Positions 35,420 to 45,658 of a DNA stretch of 64,000 nucleotides are shown here, piece after piece. The stretch is taken from positions 434,001-498,000 of the forward strand of contig NZ_NBWU01000005.1 in the NCBI RefSeq assembly GCF_002514735.1. Direction: 5' to 3'. Made by a program: the position numbers and the translations under genes. The notes under the pieces were generated by a model. It was given only the letters and a program-made list of their open reading frames with translations. It did not search any database and was not told the origin of the DNA. The first letter of the stretch is position 1. Every line of letters begins with the position of its first letter. This DNA comes from Sediminicola luteus. GTDB lineage: Bacteria; Bacteroidota; Bacteroidia; Flavobacteriales; Flavobacteriaceae.

Positions 35420-36307
35420 ATGGCCTTAGATGCATTTTTAGATTATTTAAAGGTAGAGCGTAATTACTCTAAGCATACCCTAGAGGCTTATGGTAAAGAT
35501 TTAAGTGATTTTACTGGCTTTTGTGAGCAAGGGGATGGGGTGTTGGTAGCCGCGGCCCAATATATTCATATACGATCTTGGATCGTGGCCTTGTCGCAGC
35601 AAGGGGTGTCCAATAGGTCTATTAATAGAAAGGTGTCTTCGTTACGGGCGTATTACAGATTTTTGCGCAAGATCGGACAACGAACCGATGATCCTTTGGT
35701 AAAACATCGGGCGCTAAAAGTGGCCAAACAAGTCGAAGTGCCTTTTTCGCAACAGGAGATGGATGCCGTGCTTTTACAGATAGATTATGGGGAAGGCTTT
35801 ACAGGGGCTAGGGATAAAGCAATGGTCGAGTTGTTATATGGTACGGGCATGCGTAGGGCCGAGTTGATCGAATTGCGCCTATCCGATGTAGATTTTTCCG
35901 GTCGTACATTAAAGGTGTTGGGTAAACGTAATAAAGAACGCTTGATCCCTATATTGGATACCTTGTCCCAAACACTTTCCGAATACCTGAAGTATCGTAA
36001 CCAATTGGCTACATTGGAAGCTAACGAATATTTCTTTTTGTTGGAATCGGGCAAGAAAATCTATCCCAATCTTGTTTATCGTACCATTAATAAGTATCTT
36101 GGAGAGGTGTCGGCCAAGGTAAAAAAAAGCCCACATATGCTCCGACACACCTTTGCGACCCATTTATTGGCCCAAGGTGCCGATATCAACTCCGTAAAAG
36201 AGCTTCTAGGTCATGCCGGTTTGGCTGCTACACAGATTTATACCCATCAGGGCATAGCCGAACTGAAAAAAGTACATAGGTCGGCGCATCCGCGCAACAA
36301 AGGTTAG
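35420..36307 (+). CDS. xerC: XerC/XerD-type tyrosine recombinase
   Basis: 295 residues: an N-terminal SAM-like core-binding domain (LDYLKVERNYSKHTLEAYGKDL) and the catalytic domain. The catalytic residues are visible: Arg in YGTGMRRAELIEL, Lys in VLGKRNKERLIP, HMLRHTFATHL (His-x-x-Arg), His in LLGHAGL and Tyr in TQIYTHQ. It resolves chromosome dimers at dif with a partner recombinase. Position ahead of the hibernation factor, tRNAs and tuf suggests the chromosomal XerC-like copy rather than a phage integrase. XerC versus XerD cannot be fixed from sequence alone. Confidence 0.9.
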   Translation: MALDAFLDYLKVERNYSKHTLEAYGKDLSDFTGFCEQGDGVLVAAAQYIHIRSWIVALSQQGVSNRSINRKVSSLRAYYRFLRKIGQRTDDPLVKHRALKVAKQVEVPFSQQEMDAVLLQIDYGEGFTGARDKAMVELLYGTGMRRAELIELRLSDVDFSGRTLKVLGKRNKERLIPILDTLSQTLSEYLKYRNQLATLEANEYFFLLESGKKIYPNLVYRTINKYLGEVSAKVKKSPHMLRHTFATHLLAQGADINSVKELLGHAGLAATQIYTHQGIAELKKVHRSAHPRNKG

Positions 36308-36336
36308 GGCAATTGTCTAATTTTAATTTTTGTTCT

Positions 36337-36642
36337 ATGAGAGTACATGCGCAATCCGTAAATTTTAACGCAGATGCCAAATTGATCGATTTTGTTCAGC
36401 AACGCATGGACAAGCTCGATCTTTTTTATGATCGTGTGATCCATTCCGATGTGTTTATGAAGGTGGAAAACACGAGTGCTAAAGAGAATAAAGTGGTGGA
36501 AATCAAGGTGCACGTGCCCAAGGATAGCTTTGTGGTAAAGAAACAATGTAAGTCGTTCGAGGAAGCTGTTGACTCGGCCTGTAGTTCCTTGGAAAGACGC
36601 CTGATCAAACGAAAACAGAAATTGAAATCGAAGGCAGTTTAA
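36337..36642 (+). CDS. Ribosome hibernation-promoting factor (HPF/RaiA family)
   Basis: 101 residues from ATG 36337, chosen because the family start VHAQSVNFNADAKLIDFVQQRMDKL follows directly; an earlier in-frame start gives eight unconserved residues. The beta-alpha-beta-beta-beta-alpha fold ends in the basic helix SLERRLIKRKQKLKSK that contacts the 30S decoding region. It has no long C-terminal dimerisation domain, so it is a short HPF/YfiA type. It lies 29 bases after the recombinase and just before the tRNA block. Confidence 0.9.
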   Translation: MRVHAQSVNFNADAKLIDFVQQRMDKLDLFYDRVIHSDVFMKVENTSAKENKVVEIKVHVPKDSFVVKKQCKSFEEAVDSACSSLERRLIKRKQKLKSKAV

Positions 36643-36741
36643 ATTTTTTTCGCCAAAAATTTTGATTAAAAAAATAAAGCTCTACATTTGCAGTCCGTTA
36701 GAAATAGCGGACTTTTTTACAGCCGATTTGGAGGTAAAAAT

Positions 36742-36815
36742 GCCGATATAGCTCAGCTGGCTAGAGCAGCTGATTTGTAATCAGCAGGTCGTGGGTTCGA
36801 GTCCCTCTATCGGCT
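36742..36815 (+). tRNA. tRNA-Thr (anticodon UGU)
   Basis: 74 bases. Acceptor stem GCCGATA / TATCGGC, D arm GCTC..GAGC, anticodon stem GCTGA/TCAGC with loop TTTGTAA, and T arm around GTTCGAG all fold. CCA is not encoded. Confidence 0.95.
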
Positions 36816-36853
36816 CAAGTTCATTGAAAAAGTAAATTGAAAATATAGGTTTT

Positions 36854-36935
36854 GGGGAGATACTCAAGCGGCCAACGAGGGCAGACTGTAAATCTGCTGG
36901 TTTTACCTTCGCAGGTTCGAATCCTGCTCTCCCCA
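36854..36935 (+). tRNA. tRNA-Tyr (anticodon GUA)
   Basis: 82 bases with a long variable arm, as expected of a class II tRNA. Acceptor stem GGGGAGA / TCTCCCC; anticodon stem GCAGA/TCTGC with loop CTGTAAA. Confidence 0.95.
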
Positions 36936-37017
36936 CTAAATTTTTCTTTGCAAGAATAAAAACTTGTTTTTATCTTTGCAGACCTTTTGTCGGGCCCTAT
37001 GGGGCAAGGCAATAAAC

Positions 37018-37090
37018 GCGGGAGTAGCTCAGTTGGTAGAGCGTCAGCCTTCCAAGCTGAATGTCGCCGGTTCGAACCCGGTCTCCCGCT
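37018..37090 (+). tRNA. tRNA-Gly (anticodon UCC)
   Basis: 73 bases. Acceptor stem GCGGGAG / CTCCCGC; anticodon stem TCAGC/GCTGA with loop CTTCCAA. The bases CCA follow the discriminator but probably by chance, as the other tRNAs here lack them. Confidence 0.95.
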
Positions 37091-37146
37091 CCAAATTAGT
37101 CCATCTTTACTTCTTTGTTAAAAAGAGAGGTAGGTATGGACTAAAA

Positions 37147-37218
37147 GCCGGTGTAGCTCAGGGGTAGAGCGCTTCCTTGGTAAGGAAGAGGTCACGAGTT
37201 CAACTCTCGTCATTGGCT
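37147..37218 (+). tRNA. tRNA-Thr (anticodon GGU)
   Basis: 72 bases. Acceptor stem GCCGGTG / CATTGGC with two G-T pairs; anticodon stem CTTCC/GGAAG with loop TTGGTAA. It directly precedes tuf. Confidence 0.93.
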
Positions 37219-37270
37219 CAATTTCGGTATAATTTGTACACTAATATAAACTAAGTTAAATTCATTTAAA

Positions 37271-38458
37271 ATGGCTAAGGAAACTTTTGATCGTTCCAAA
37301 CCGCACTTAAATATCGGTACCATTGGACACGTGGATCACGGTAAGACTACCTTGACTGCAGCTATTACTACAGTATTGGCTAACGCCGGTCTGTCTGAAA
37401 AGAGGGATTTCGATACTATCGATAACGCTCCTGAAGAGAAGGAAAGGGGTATTACCATTAACACTTCCCACGTTGAGTATCAAACAGCTAACCGTCACTA
37501 CGCCCACGTTGACTGTCCTGGTCACGCGGATTACGTAAAGAACATGGTTACTGGTGCTGCCCAAATGGACGGTGCTATCTTGGTTGTTGCTGCTACTGAC
37601 GGGCCTATGCCGCAGACTCGTGAGCACATCCTATTGGGTCGTCAGGTTGGTATTCCTCGTATCGTTGTTTTCTTGAACAAAGTTGATATGGTGGATGATG
37701 AAGAGCTTTTGGAGCTTGTTGAGATGGAAGTGCGTGAGTTGCTTTCTTTCTACGAGTACGATGGTGATAATGGTCCTGTTATCTCTGGTTCTGCTTTAGG
37801 TGCCTTGAACGGTGAGCAAAAGTGGGTTGATACCGTAATGGAGTTGATGGAAGCTGTTGATACTTGGATCGAACTTCCTAAGCGTGATGTAGATAAAGAT
37901 TTCTTGATGCCAATCGAGGATGTATTTACTATTACTGGTCGTGGTACTGTTGCTACTGGTCGTATCGAAACTGGTGTTGCCAACACAGGTGATGCTGTTG
38001 ATATTATCGGTATGGGTGCTGAAAAACTTTCTTCTACCATTACTGGTGTTGAGATGTTCCGTAAGATTTTGGATCGCGGTGAGGCCGGTGATAACGTAGG
38101 TATCCTTTTGAGAGGTATCGATAAGAGTGATATCAAGCGTGGTATGGTGATCTGTAAGCCAGGTTCTGTTACTCCTCACGCTAAATTCAAAGCTGAGGTG
38201 TATATCCTTAAGAAGGAAGAAGGTGGTCGTCATACACCATTCCATAATAACTACCGTCCACAGTTCTACGTTAGGACTACTGATGTTACCGGTAACATCA
38301 ACCTACCTGATGGAGTTGAGATGGTAATGCCTGGTGATAACCTTACTATTACTGTAGATCTTATCCAGCCTATCGCCTTGAACGTAGGTCTTCGTTTCGC
38401 TGTTCGTGAAGGAGGTCGTACCGTAGGTGCTGGTCAGGTAACTGAAATCTTGGATTAA
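37271..38458 (+). CDS. tuf: Translation elongation factor Tu
   Basis: 395 residues. It delivers aminoacyl-tRNA to the ribosome as the GTP form. G motifs are [21 protein letters not shown] and [27 protein letters not shown] is switch I. Domain 2 ([16 protein letters not shown]) and domain 3 ([21 protein letters not shown]) follow. Codons are strongly biased (GGT, GTT, CGT), as expected for a highly expressed gene. Preceded by four tRNA genes, followed by tRNA-Trp, secE and nusG. Confidence 0.98.
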   Translation: MAKETFDRSKPHLNIGTIGHVDHGKTTLTAAITTVLANAGLSEKRDFDTIDNAPEEKERGITINTSHVEYQTANRHYAHVDCPGHADYVKNMVTGAAQMDGAILVVAATDGPMPQTREHILLGRQVGIPRIVVFLNKVDMVDDEELLELVEMEVRELLSFYEYDGDNGPVISGSALGALNGEQKWVDTVMELMEAVDTWIELPKRDVDKDFLMPIEDVFTITGRGTVATGRIETGVANTGDAVDIIGMGAEKLSSTITGVEMFRKILDRGEAGDNVGILLRGIDKSDIKRGMVICKPGSVTPHAKFKAEVYILKKEEGGRHTPFHNNYRPQFYVRTTDVTGNINLPDGVEMVMPGDNLTITVDLIQPIALNVGLRFAVREGGRTVGAGQVTEILD

Positions 38459-38486
38459 TTTCCAATAGATTATAAAAGTATTTGAG

Positions 38487-38516
38487 GGTGTCCCGCCTTT
38501 TGGTGGGATACCTTTC
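38487..38516 (+). terminator. Hairpin after tuf
   Basis: Eleven-base stem GGTGTCCCGCC / GGTGGGATACC with loop TTTT (two G-T pairs), then a short T run. Probably a partial terminator between tuf and the tRNA-Trp/secE unit. Confidence 0.6.
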
Positions 38517-38553
38517 AATGTAAAATAAGATCCTGCTTTGGTGGGGTTGGTAT

Positions 38554-38593
38554 ACGGGTGTAGCTCATCCCGATAGCTATCGGGAGGTAGAGC
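38554..38593 (+). pseudogene. Truncated tRNA-Trp copy interrupted by an 18-bp palindrome
   Basis: Bases 38554-38567 repeat the first 14 bases of the intact tRNA-Trp (ACGGGTGTAGCTCA). Then comes the perfect palindrome TCCCGATAGCTATCGGGA (38568-38585), followed by GGTAGAGC (38586-38593), the second half of the tRNA D arm. The copy stops before the anticodon. The palindrome replaces GTT of the D loop. Confidence 0.8.
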
Positions 38594-38602
38594 ATCCAAA
38601 AA

Positions 38603-38675
38603 ACGGGTGTAGCTCAGTTGGTAGAGCGCTGGTCTCCAAAACCAGATGTCGGGAGTTCGAGTCTCTCCTCCCGTG
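38603..38675 (+). tRNA. tRNA-Trp (anticodon CCA)
   Basis: 73 bases. Acceptor ACGGGTG / CTCCCGT has one T-T mismatch at the sixth pair; anticodon stem CTGGT/ACCAG with loop CTCCAAA. It lies between tuf and secE, a conserved position in bacteria. Confidence 0.95.
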
Positions 38676-38720
38676 CGTAGTAGACGCACAGTCTTAAAGA
38701 ACCATTATAATAATCGCATC

Positions 38721-38912
38721 ATGCTAACATATATCAAAGAATCCGTAGAGGAACTTAGGAATAACGTGACCTTGCCTTCAAGGGCCGAATCTTCCAATCT
38801 TATGGTGGTGGTAGCGGTATTCTCTATTCTCTTCGCTTTGGCCACTTGGGGTGTAGATAGCGCCTTTGCACAGGTGATCAAGGCTTATTTCGGATTTTTA
38901 TCTGGTAACTAA
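38721..38912 (+). CDS. secE: Preprotein translocase subunit SecE
   Basis: 63 residues from ATG 38721; longer frames run into the tRNA-Trp gene and are rejected. It shows the SecE amphipathic helix YIKESVEELRNNVTLPSR and one transmembrane helix (NLMVVVAVFSILFALATW). It stabilises SecY in the inner membrane. Short, single-helix form as usual outside enterobacteria. nusG follows after 12 bases. Confidence 0.95.
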   Translation: MLTYIKESVEELRNNVTLPSRAESSNLMVVVAVFSILFALATWGVDSAFAQVIKAYFGFLSGN

Positions 38913-38924
38913 ATCCAATCGGTT

Positions 38925-39476
38925 ATGTCTGAAGTGTTAGAGAAAAAATGGTATGTGGTTCGGGCCGTAAGTGGTCAAGAAAACAAAATCAAAGGATATA
39001 TCGAGAGTGAGGTTGCCCGTCATGGGTTGGCCGATTACCTAGAAGAGGTGTTAGTGCCTATGGAAAAGGTAATCCAGATTCGTAACGGCAAAAAAATAAA
39101 CAAAGAGCGTGTTTATTTTCCTGGGTATATCATGGTAAAAGCCAATTTAGGTGGTGAGATGGTGCACGTTATCCGTTCCATTACCAATGTGATCGGCTTT
39201 TTAGGTGAAACCAAAGGTGGTGATCCCGTGCCTTTGCGTAAGTCTGAGGTAAACCGAATGTTAGGTAAGGTAGATGAGTTGGCCGTGAGTAAAGATCAGG
39301 TGGCCATACCTTATGTGATCGGTGAGACCGTTAAGGTGATCGACGGACCGTTCAATGGTTTTAACGGTAGCGTAGAGAAGGTGAACGAAGAAAAGCGTAA
39401 GCTTGAGGTTATGGTAAAGATCTTTGGTAGAAAGACGCCGCTTGAGCTTAGTTATATGCAGGTAGAAAAAATTTAG
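38925..39476 (+). CDS. nusG: Transcription termination/antitermination protein NusG
   Basis: 183 residues: NGN domain starting KKWYVVRAVSGQENKIKGYIE with FPGYIMVKANL, and a C-terminal KOW domain starting GETVKVIDGPFNGFNGSVEKVNEEKRKL. It binds RNA polymerase and links transcription to Rho or the ribosome. Normal length; no insertion. Confidence 0.97.
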   Translation: MSEVLEKKWYVVRAVSGQENKIKGYIESEVARHGLADYLEEVLVPMEKVIQIRNGKKINKERVYFPGYIMVKANLGGEMVHVIRSITNVIGFLGETKGGDPVPLRKSEVNRMLGKVDELAVSKDQVAIPYVIGETVKVIDGPFNGFNGSVEKVNEEKRKLEVMVKIFGRKTPLELSYMQVEKI

Positions 39477-39537
39477 AACTGTTACATCTTTATAGGTGCA
39501 TAGCTTCCAATTTATGCACTGTAATTAATCAAACACA

Positions 39538-39975
39538 ATGGCAAAAGAAGTAAGTAAAGTAGTTAAACTACAAGTTAGGGGAGGTGCTGCGAATCCGTCG
39601 CCACCGGTTGGACCCGCTTTAGGTGCCGCAGGTGTTAACATCATGGAGTTCTGTAAGCAATTTAATGCGCGTACACAGGACAAACAAGGTAAGGTTTTAC
39701 CGGTTGTTATCACCGTATACAGCGATAAGTCATTCGAATTCGTTGTTAAGACACCGCCGGCGGCAGTTCAGCTTTTGGAAGCGGCTAAGATTAAAAAAGG
39801 ATCCGGAGAACCCAACCGTAGTAAGGTAGGCTCTGTAACCTGGGATCAGGTAAAACAGATTGCCGAAGACAAAATGCAAGATCTCAACGCGTTTACCGTT
39901 GAGTCTGCTATGAGTATGGTAGCCGGTACGGCACGTTCAATGGGGCTTAAGGTTTCCGGAACCCGTCCATTTTAA
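39538..39975 (+). CDS. rplK: 50S ribosomal protein uL11
   Basis: 145 residues, starting with [34 protein letters not shown], the hallmark L11 N-terminal loop, and ending with the rRNA-binding domain [12 protein letters not shown]. It forms the GTPase-associated centre with L10/L7-L12. Same-strand cluster with rplA. Confidence 0.97.
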   Translation: MAKEVSKVVKLQVRGGAANPSPPVGPALGAAGVNIMEFCKQFNARTQDKQGKVLPVVITVYSDKSFEFVVKTPPAAVQLLEAAKIKKGSGEPNRSKVGSVTWDQVKQIAEDKMQDLNAFTVESAMSMVAGTARSMGLKVSGTRPF

Positions 39976-39994
39976 TCTTTAAAGTATTCTAGAA

Positions 39995-40687
39995 ATGGCA
40001 AAACTCACTAAAAAGCAAAAAGAAGCACGCGCCAAAGTAGATAAGAACAAATTGTATTCTTTGGAAGAAGCTTCTGCTTTATTAAAAGAAATCACCAACG
40101 TAAACTTCGATGCTTCTGTAGACATCGCCGTACGTTTGGGTGTAGATCCTAGAAAAGCGAATCAAATGGTACGTGGGGTGGTAACCCTACCGCATGGTAC
40201 CGGTAAAGATGTAAAGGTGTTGGCCTTGGTTACTCCAGACAAAGAGTCTGAAGCCAAAGAAGCTGGTGCTGATTACGTTGGTTTGCAAGAGTATTTGGAT
40301 AAGATCAAAGGCGGTTGGACAGATGTTGATGTCATCATCACTATGCCAAGTGTTATGGGTAAATTGGGTCCTTTGGGTCGTATTTTGGGTCCTCGCGGAC
40401 TTATGCCGAACCCTAAGACCGGTACCGTAACCATGGATGTAGCCAAAGCCGTAAGCGAGGTTAAAGCTGGTAAAATTGATTTTAAGGTTGATAAGACCGG
40501 AATCGTTCATGCCGGTATCGCCAAAGTTTCCTTCCCAGCGGAGAACATCGTTGGAAATGCCAAGGAGCTTTTGGATACCTTGCAGAAAATGAAGCCATCG
40601 GCCGCTAAGGGGGTATATATGAAGAGTATCTACCTTTCCAGTACCATGAGCCCAAGTATACAGTTAGATCCCCGGATCGTTAGCTAA
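39995..40687 (+). CDS. rplA: 50S ribosomal protein uL1
   Basis: 230 residues, full-length L1 of the mobile L1 stalk. Signatures are [30 protein letters not shown] and the [23 protein letters not shown] block. Nineteen bases after rplK, probably co-transcribed. In other bacteria L1 represses its own rplK-rplA message; whether it does so here is not visible. Confidence 0.97.
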   Translation: MAKLTKKQKEARAKVDKNKLYSLEEASALLKEITNVNFDASVDIAVRLGVDPRKANQMVRGVVTLPHGTGKDVKVLALVTPDKESEAKEAGADYVGLQEYLDKIKGGWTDVDVIITMPSVMGKLGPLGRILGPRGLMPNPKTGTVTMDVAKAVSEVKAGKIDFKVDKTGIVHAGIAKVSFPAENIVGNAKELLDTLQKMKPSAAKGVYMKSIYLSSTMSPSIQLDPRIVS

Positions 40688-40712
40688 TCATTGATCGTCT
40701 AAAGACTAAATC

Positions 40713-41228
40713 ATGACAAGAGAAGAAAAACAAAGCGTTATAGAGGATCTTACTGCAACCTTGGCCGAGAGTTCTACCATTTATTTGGCTGATATCTCTG
40801 GTTTGGACGCCGGTACTACCTCAGATTTAAGAAGGGCTTGTTTTAAGGCCGACATCAAATTGTCGGTGGTTAAAAACACCCTGCTTGCCAAAGCTATGGA
40901 AGCTTCCGATAAAGATTTTGGCGAATTGCCAGAGGCTTTGAAAGGGAATACTTCCATGATGCTTGCCGAAACTGGTAATGCCCCAGCTAAATTGATCAAG
41001 AACTTCCGTAAGAAGAGCGACAAGCCTTTATTGAAAGGTGCTTTTGTAGAGGAAGCAGTTTATTTGGGAGACGACCAGTTAGAGACCTTGGTGAACATCA
41101 AGTCCAAGGAAGAGTTGATAGGAGATGTGATTACCTTGCTACAATCGCCTGCTAAGAACGTTATCAGCGGTCTTAAGTCTGGTGGTGGTAAGTTGGCCGG
41201 TATTCTTAAAACCCTATCCGAAAAATAA
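40713..41228 (+). CDS. rplJ: 50S ribosomal protein uL10
   Basis: 171 residues. The rRNA-binding N-terminal domain holds YLADISGLDAGTTSDLRR and VVKNTLLAKAM. The C-terminal helix (SGLKSGGGKLAGILKTLSEK) docks L7/L12 dimers. It precedes rplL by 50 bases. Confidence 0.96.
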   Translation: MTREEKQSVIEDLTATLAESSTIYLADISGLDAGTTSDLRRACFKADIKLSVVKNTLLAKAMEASDKDFGELPEALKGNTSMMLAETGNAPAKLIKNFRKKSDKPLLKGAFVEEAVYLGDDQLETLVNIKSKEELIGDVITLLQSPAKNVISGLKSGGGKLAGILKTLSEK

Positions 41229-41278
41229 GTTCGCACTAATAATTATTATATTTTACATTTACATTAAACGATAGAAAA

Positions 41279-41656
41279 ATGGCAGATTTGAAAGATTTCG
41301 CAGAACAGTTGGTAAACCTTACCGTAAAAGAGGTAAACGAGTTAGCCGACATCCTTAAAGAAGAGTACGGTATTGAGCCTGCTGCTGCTGCTGTAGCCGT
41401 TGCCGGTGGTGCCGCTGCCGGAGGTGGTGAAGCTGCTGAAGAGAAAACTGAATTCGATGTAATCCTTAAAGCCGCTGGAGGTTCTAAGCTAGCTGTAGTT
41501 AAGTTGGTTAAGGAATTGACCGGTCTTGGATTGAAAGACGCCAAAGAGATTGTTGATAGCGCCCCTAAAGCCGTTAAGGAAGGTGTTGCTAAAGACGAAG
41601 CTGAAGGTATCAAAAAATCATTGGAAGAAGCCGGAGCAGAAGTTGAGCTTAAATAA
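41279..41656 (+). CDS. rplL: 50S ribosomal protein bL12 (L7/L12)
   Basis: 125 residues: N-terminal dimerisation helices, an Ala/Gly hinge ([19 protein letters not shown]) and the C-terminal factor-binding domain with [24 protein letters not shown]. It recruits translation GTPases. Strong codon bias marks high expression. Confidence 0.97.
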   Translation: MADLKDFAEQLVNLTVKEVNELADILKEEYGIEPAAAAVAVAGGAAAGGGEAAEEKTEFDVILKAAGGSKLAVVKLVKELTGLGLKDAKEIVDSAPKAVKEGVAKDEAEGIKKSLEEAGAEVELK

Positions 41657-41679
41657 GAAGCGAATACCAATAATGTAAT

Positions 41680-41725
41680 GGTTTAGGTCTTTCCGCCCTT
41701 TGGTGGCTAGACCTAAACCTTTTTA
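41680..41725 (+). terminator. rplL-rpoB intergenic attenuator hairpin
   Basis: Perfect 11-base arms GGTTTAGGTCT and AGACCTAAACC enclose a smaller CCGCC..GGTGG hairpin and end in TTTTT. It sits inside an otherwise continuous operon, so it probably lets only part of transcription pass into rpoBC. Confidence 0.75.
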
Positions 41726-41795
41726 TGCATATTGTGTATCAAGGCATACACAACCCCCATTTTTCTTAATTTATTTAATTAAATTTTGTCCATAG

Positions 41796-44700
41796 ATGTT
41801 CACGACCAAAACTGAAAGAATCAACTTCGCATCCGCTAAGAACATACCGGATTACCCGGATTTCTTGGACATTCAGATCAAGTCTTTCCAGGATTTTTTC
41901 CAATTGGAGACCAAATCTGACGAAAGGGGCAATGAAGGGCTCTACAATACCTTCATGGAAAACTTCCCCATTACGGATACCCGTAACCAGTTTGTATTGG
42001 AATTTTTGGATTATTTCATTGATCCACCTAGATATAGTATTCAAGAATGTATTGAAAGGGGCCTTACCTATAGCGTTCCTTTAAAAGCTAGGCTTAAACT
42101 ATACTGTACCGATCCCGAACACGAAGATTTCGAGACCATTGTACAAGATGTGTATTTGGGTACCATCCCTTATATGACGCCTAGTGGTACCTTTGTGATC
42201 AATGGCGCCGAGCGTGTGGTTGTATCACAGCTACACCGTTCACCTGGTGTGTTCTTTGGTCAGTCTTTCCACGCCAATGGTACCAAATTGTACTCCGCTA
42301 GGGTAATTCCTTTTAAAGGGTCTTGGATAGAATTCGCTACCGATATCAATGGTGTTATGTACGCCTATATCGATAGGAAAAAGAAATTACCGGTAACCAC
42401 TTTGTTCCGTGCCATTGGGTACGAAAGGGATAAGGATATTTTGGAGATTTTTGACCTATCGGAAGAAATCAAGGTTTCCAATGCCGGACTTAAAAAAGTA
42501 TTGGGTCGTAAATTGGCCGCTAGGGTATTGAATACCTGGCACGAGGATTTCGTAGATGAAGATACGGGTGAAGTGGTATCTATCGAAAGAAACGAAATCG
42601 TATTGGATCGTGACACCGTTTTGGAAAAAGAACACATCCAAGAAATTTTAGATGCCGATGTAAAGACCATTCTGTTGCATAAAGAGAACAATGCGCAGAG
42701 TGATTATGCCATTATACACAACACCTTACAGAAAGATCCTACTAACTCTGAAAAGGAAGCCGTAGAACATATCTACCGCCAGTTGCGTAATGCCGAACCA
42801 CCAGATGAGGAAACGGCACGTGGTATCATCGACAAATTGTTCTTCTCTGACCAGCGTTATAACTTGGGTGAGGTAGGACGTTACCGAATGAACAAAAAAT
42901 TAGGTCTTGATATCGGAATGGATAAGCAGGTGCTTACCAAAGACGATATTATTACCATTATCAAATATTTGATCGAGTTGATCAACTCTAAAGCGGAGAT
43001 TGATGATATCGATCACTTGTCAAACCGTCGTGTACGTACCGTTGGGGAGCAGTTGTCTTCTCAGTTCGGTGTGGGTCTGGCCCGTATGGCCCGAACCATC
43101 CGTGAGCGTATGAACGTAAGGGACAACGAAGTATTTACCCCGATCGATTTGATCAATGCCAAGACTTTGTCTTCGGTGATCAACTCTTTCTTCGGTACCA
43201 ACCAGTTGAGCCAGTTTATGGATCAGACCAACCCCTTGGCCGAGATTACACACAAGCGTCGTCTGTCTGCCTTAGGACCAGGTGGTCTATCGCGTGAAAG
43301 GGCCGGTTTCGAGGTACGTGACGTTCACTATACGCACTACGGTCGTTTGTGTCCGATTGAAACTCCTGAAGGACCGAACATTGGTCTTATTTCTTCACTT
43401 TCGGTGTTTGCCAAGGTAAACCCAATGGGCTTCTTGGAGACCCCATACCGCAAGGTAGAAGACGGAAAAGTAGATTTGGACAGTTTTATGTACCTATCTG
43501 CCGAAGAGGAAGAAGAGCGCAAGATCGCCCAAGCGAACATTCCGCTTAAAGAAGACGGAACCATTGATAGCGAAACCGTAATTGCCCGTGAAGATGGCGA
43601 TTTCCCGGTGGTAGATCCTTCGGCCATTCAATATACCGATGTGGCGCCAAACCAGATCGCTTCCATCTCGGCTTCCTTGATCCCGTTCTTGGAACACGAT
43701 GATGCGAACCGTGCCTTGATGGGATCGAACATGATGCGTCAGGCCGTACCCTTATTACGTCCGCAGTCACCTATCGTGGGTACCGGTTTGGAACGCCAAG
43801 TAGCTTCCGATTCCAGAGTATTGATCAATGCCGAGGATCATGGTGTGGTGGAGTACGTAGATTCACAGAAAATCACCATCCGTTACAATAAAACGGAGAC
43901 TGAAAAGCTGATCAGCTTCGATAGCGAGAGCAAGACCTATAACCTTATTAAGTTCCGTAAGACCAACCAAGGTACTTCCATTAACCTAAAACCAATCGTT
44001 AAAAAAGGCGATAAGGTACGTAGGGGACAGGTACTTTGTGAGGGTTATGCTACTGAAAAAGGTGAGTTGGCCTTGGGTAGGAACATGAAAGTGGCCTTTA
44101 TGCCTTGGAAAGGGTATAACTTTGAGGATGCGATCGTGATTTCTGAAAAAGTGGTACGTGAAGATATCTTTACCTCCATCCATATCGATGAATATTCATT
44201 AGAGGTTCGTGACACCAAATTAGGTGCCGAGGAACTGACCAACGATATCCCTAACGTTTCTGAAGAAGCTACCAAAGACCTTGATGAAAACGGTATGATC
44301 CGTATCGGGGCCGAGGTTAAGCCTGGTGATATCCTGATCGGTAAGATTACTCCGAAAGGGGAATCCGATCCTACTCCGGAAGAAAAATTACTTCGTGCCA
44401 TTTTCGGTGATAAGGCCGGTGATGTAAAAGATGCTTCCTTAAAAGCTTCGCCATCTTTGCGTGGTGTGGTAATCGATAAGAAATTGTTCTCTCGTTCTAT
44501 CAAAGACAAGCGCAAACGTACCGAAGATAAAGAGGCCATCTCTAAATTGGAGTTGGAATACGAAGTAAAGTTCCAGCAGCTAAAAGATGTGTTACTAGAG
44601 AAATTGTTCTCTTTGGTAAACGGAAAAACATCGCAAGGGGTACACAACGATTTGGGTGAGGAAGTACTTCCGAAAGGAAAGAAATACACCATGAAGATGT

Positions 44701-45605
44701 TGAACGCCGTAGACGATTTCGCCCACTTGGTTGGCGGAAGCTGGACTACGGATAAGGATACCAATGCCTTGGTGGCCGATTTGCTGCACAACTATAAGAT
44801 TAAACTGAACGACCTTCAAGGTAACCTACGTAGGGACAAATTCACCATTTCGGTGGGGGATGAGCTACCTGCAGGTATCATGAAATTGGCCAAGGTATAC
44901 ATCGCCAAAAAGCGTAAGCTTAAGGTAGGTGATAAAATGGCGGGTCGTCACGGTAACAAAGGTATCGTGGCCCGTATCGTAAGACAAGAAGATATGCCTT
45001 TCTTGGAAGACGGTACGCCGGTAGACATCGTGTTGAACCCACTTGGGGTACCATCGCGTATGAACATTGGGCAGATCTACGAAACCGTATTGGGCTGGGC
45101 CGGATTGAACCTAGGTGAGAAGTTCGCTACCCCTATTTTCGATGGGGCCTCGCTAGACGAGATCAACGCACTTACCGACAAGGCCGGGGTACCACGTTTC
45201 GGACATACCCACTTGTACGATGGTGGAACCGGACAGCGTTTTGATCAGGCCGCTACCGTTGGTGTGATCTATATGCTGAAACTGGGCCATATGGTAGACG
45301 ATAAGATGCACGCCCGTTCAATTGGACCATACTCACTTATTACCCAGCAACCTTTGGGTGGTAAGGCGCAGTTCGGTGGACAGCGTTTTGGGGAAATGGA
45401 AGTTTGGGCACTTGAGGCCTATGGTGCTTCTGCCACCCTAAGGGAGATCTTAACGGTGAAATCCGATGATGTTATCGGTAGGGCCAAAACCTACGAAAGC
45501 ATCGTTAAGGGTGAATCCATGCCGGAACCTGGCTTGCCAGAATCCTTCAATGTATTGATGCACGAACTTAAGGGATTAGGTTTGGATATCCGTCTTGAGG
45601 AATAA
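41796..45605 (+). CDS. rpoB: RNA polymerase beta subunit
   Basis: 1269 residues. Recognisable regions are the rifampicin pocket [34 protein letters not shown] (about 470-505), [36 protein letters not shown] and the C-terminal [26 protein letters not shown]. The rifampicin-site residues His, Arg and Ser of HKRRLSALG are wild-type. Precedes rpoC by 53 bases. Confidence 0.98.
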   Translation: MFTTKTERINFASAKNIPDYPDFLDIQIKSFQDFFQLETKSDERGNEGLYNTFMENFPITDTRNQFVLEFLDYFIDPPRYSIQECIERGLTYSVPLKARLKLYCTDPEHEDFETIVQDVYLGTIPYMTPSGTFVINGAERVVVSQLHRSPGVFFGQSFHANGTKLYSARVIPFKGSWIEFATDINGVMYAYIDRKKKLPVTTLFRAIGYERDKDILEIFDLSEEIKVSNAGLKKVLGRKLAARVLNTWHEDFVDEDTGEVVSIERNEIVLDRDTVLEKEHIQEILDADVKTILLHKENNAQSDYAIIHNTLQKDPTNSEKEAVEHIYRQLRNAEPPDEETARGIIDKLFFSDQRYNLGEVGRYRMNKKLGLDIGMDKQVLTKDDIITIIKYLIELINSKAEIDDIDHLSNRRVRTVGEQLSSQFGVGLARMARTIRERMNVRDNEVFTPIDLINAKTLSSVINSFFGTNQLSQFMDQTNPLAEITHKRRLSALGPGGLSRERAGFEVRDVHYTHYGRLCPIETPEGPNIGLISSLSVFAKVNPMGFLETPYRKVEDGKVDLDSFMYLSAEEEEERKIAQANIPLKEDGTIDSETVIAREDGDFPVVDPSAIQYTDVAPNQIASISASLIPFLEHDDANRALMGSNMMRQAVPLLRPQSPIVGTGLERQVASDSRVLINAEDHGVVEYVDSQKITIRYNKTETEKLISFDSESKTYNLIKFRKTNQGTSINLKPIVKKGDKVRRGQVLCEGYATEKGELALGRNMKVAFMPWKGYNFEDAIVISEKVVREDIFTSIHIDEYSLEVRDTKLGAEELTNDIPNVSEEATKDLDENGMIRIGAEVKPGDILIGKITPKGESDPTPEEKLLRAIFGDKAGDVKDASLKASPSLRGVVIDKKLFSRSIKDKRKRTEDKEAISKLELEYEVKFQQLKDVLLEKLFSLVNGKTSQGVHNDLGEEVLPKGKKYTMKMLNAVDDFAHLVGGSWTTDKDTNALVADLLHNYKIKLNDLQGNLRRDKFTISVGDELPAGIMKLAKVYIAKKRKLKVGDKMAGRHGNKGIVARIVRQEDMPFLEDGTPVDIVLNPLGVPSRMNIGQIYETVLGWAGLNLGEKFATPIFDGASLDEINALTDKAGVPRFGHTHLYDGGTGQRFDQAATVGVIYMLKLGHMVDDKMHARSIGPYSLITQQPLGGKAQFGGQRFGEMEVWALEAYGASATLREILTVKSDDVIGRAKTYESIVKGESMPEPGLPESFNVLMHELKGLGLDIRLEE

Positions 45606-45658
45606 AGCAACACTAGGTATATTTTAAGAATACGTTTTAAATAGCATAGCATTTTATC

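Noticed and set aside
37090-37093. Encoded CCA tail on tRNA-Gly
   Set aside because: The other tRNAs here have no encoded CCA, so the match after the discriminator is probably chance.
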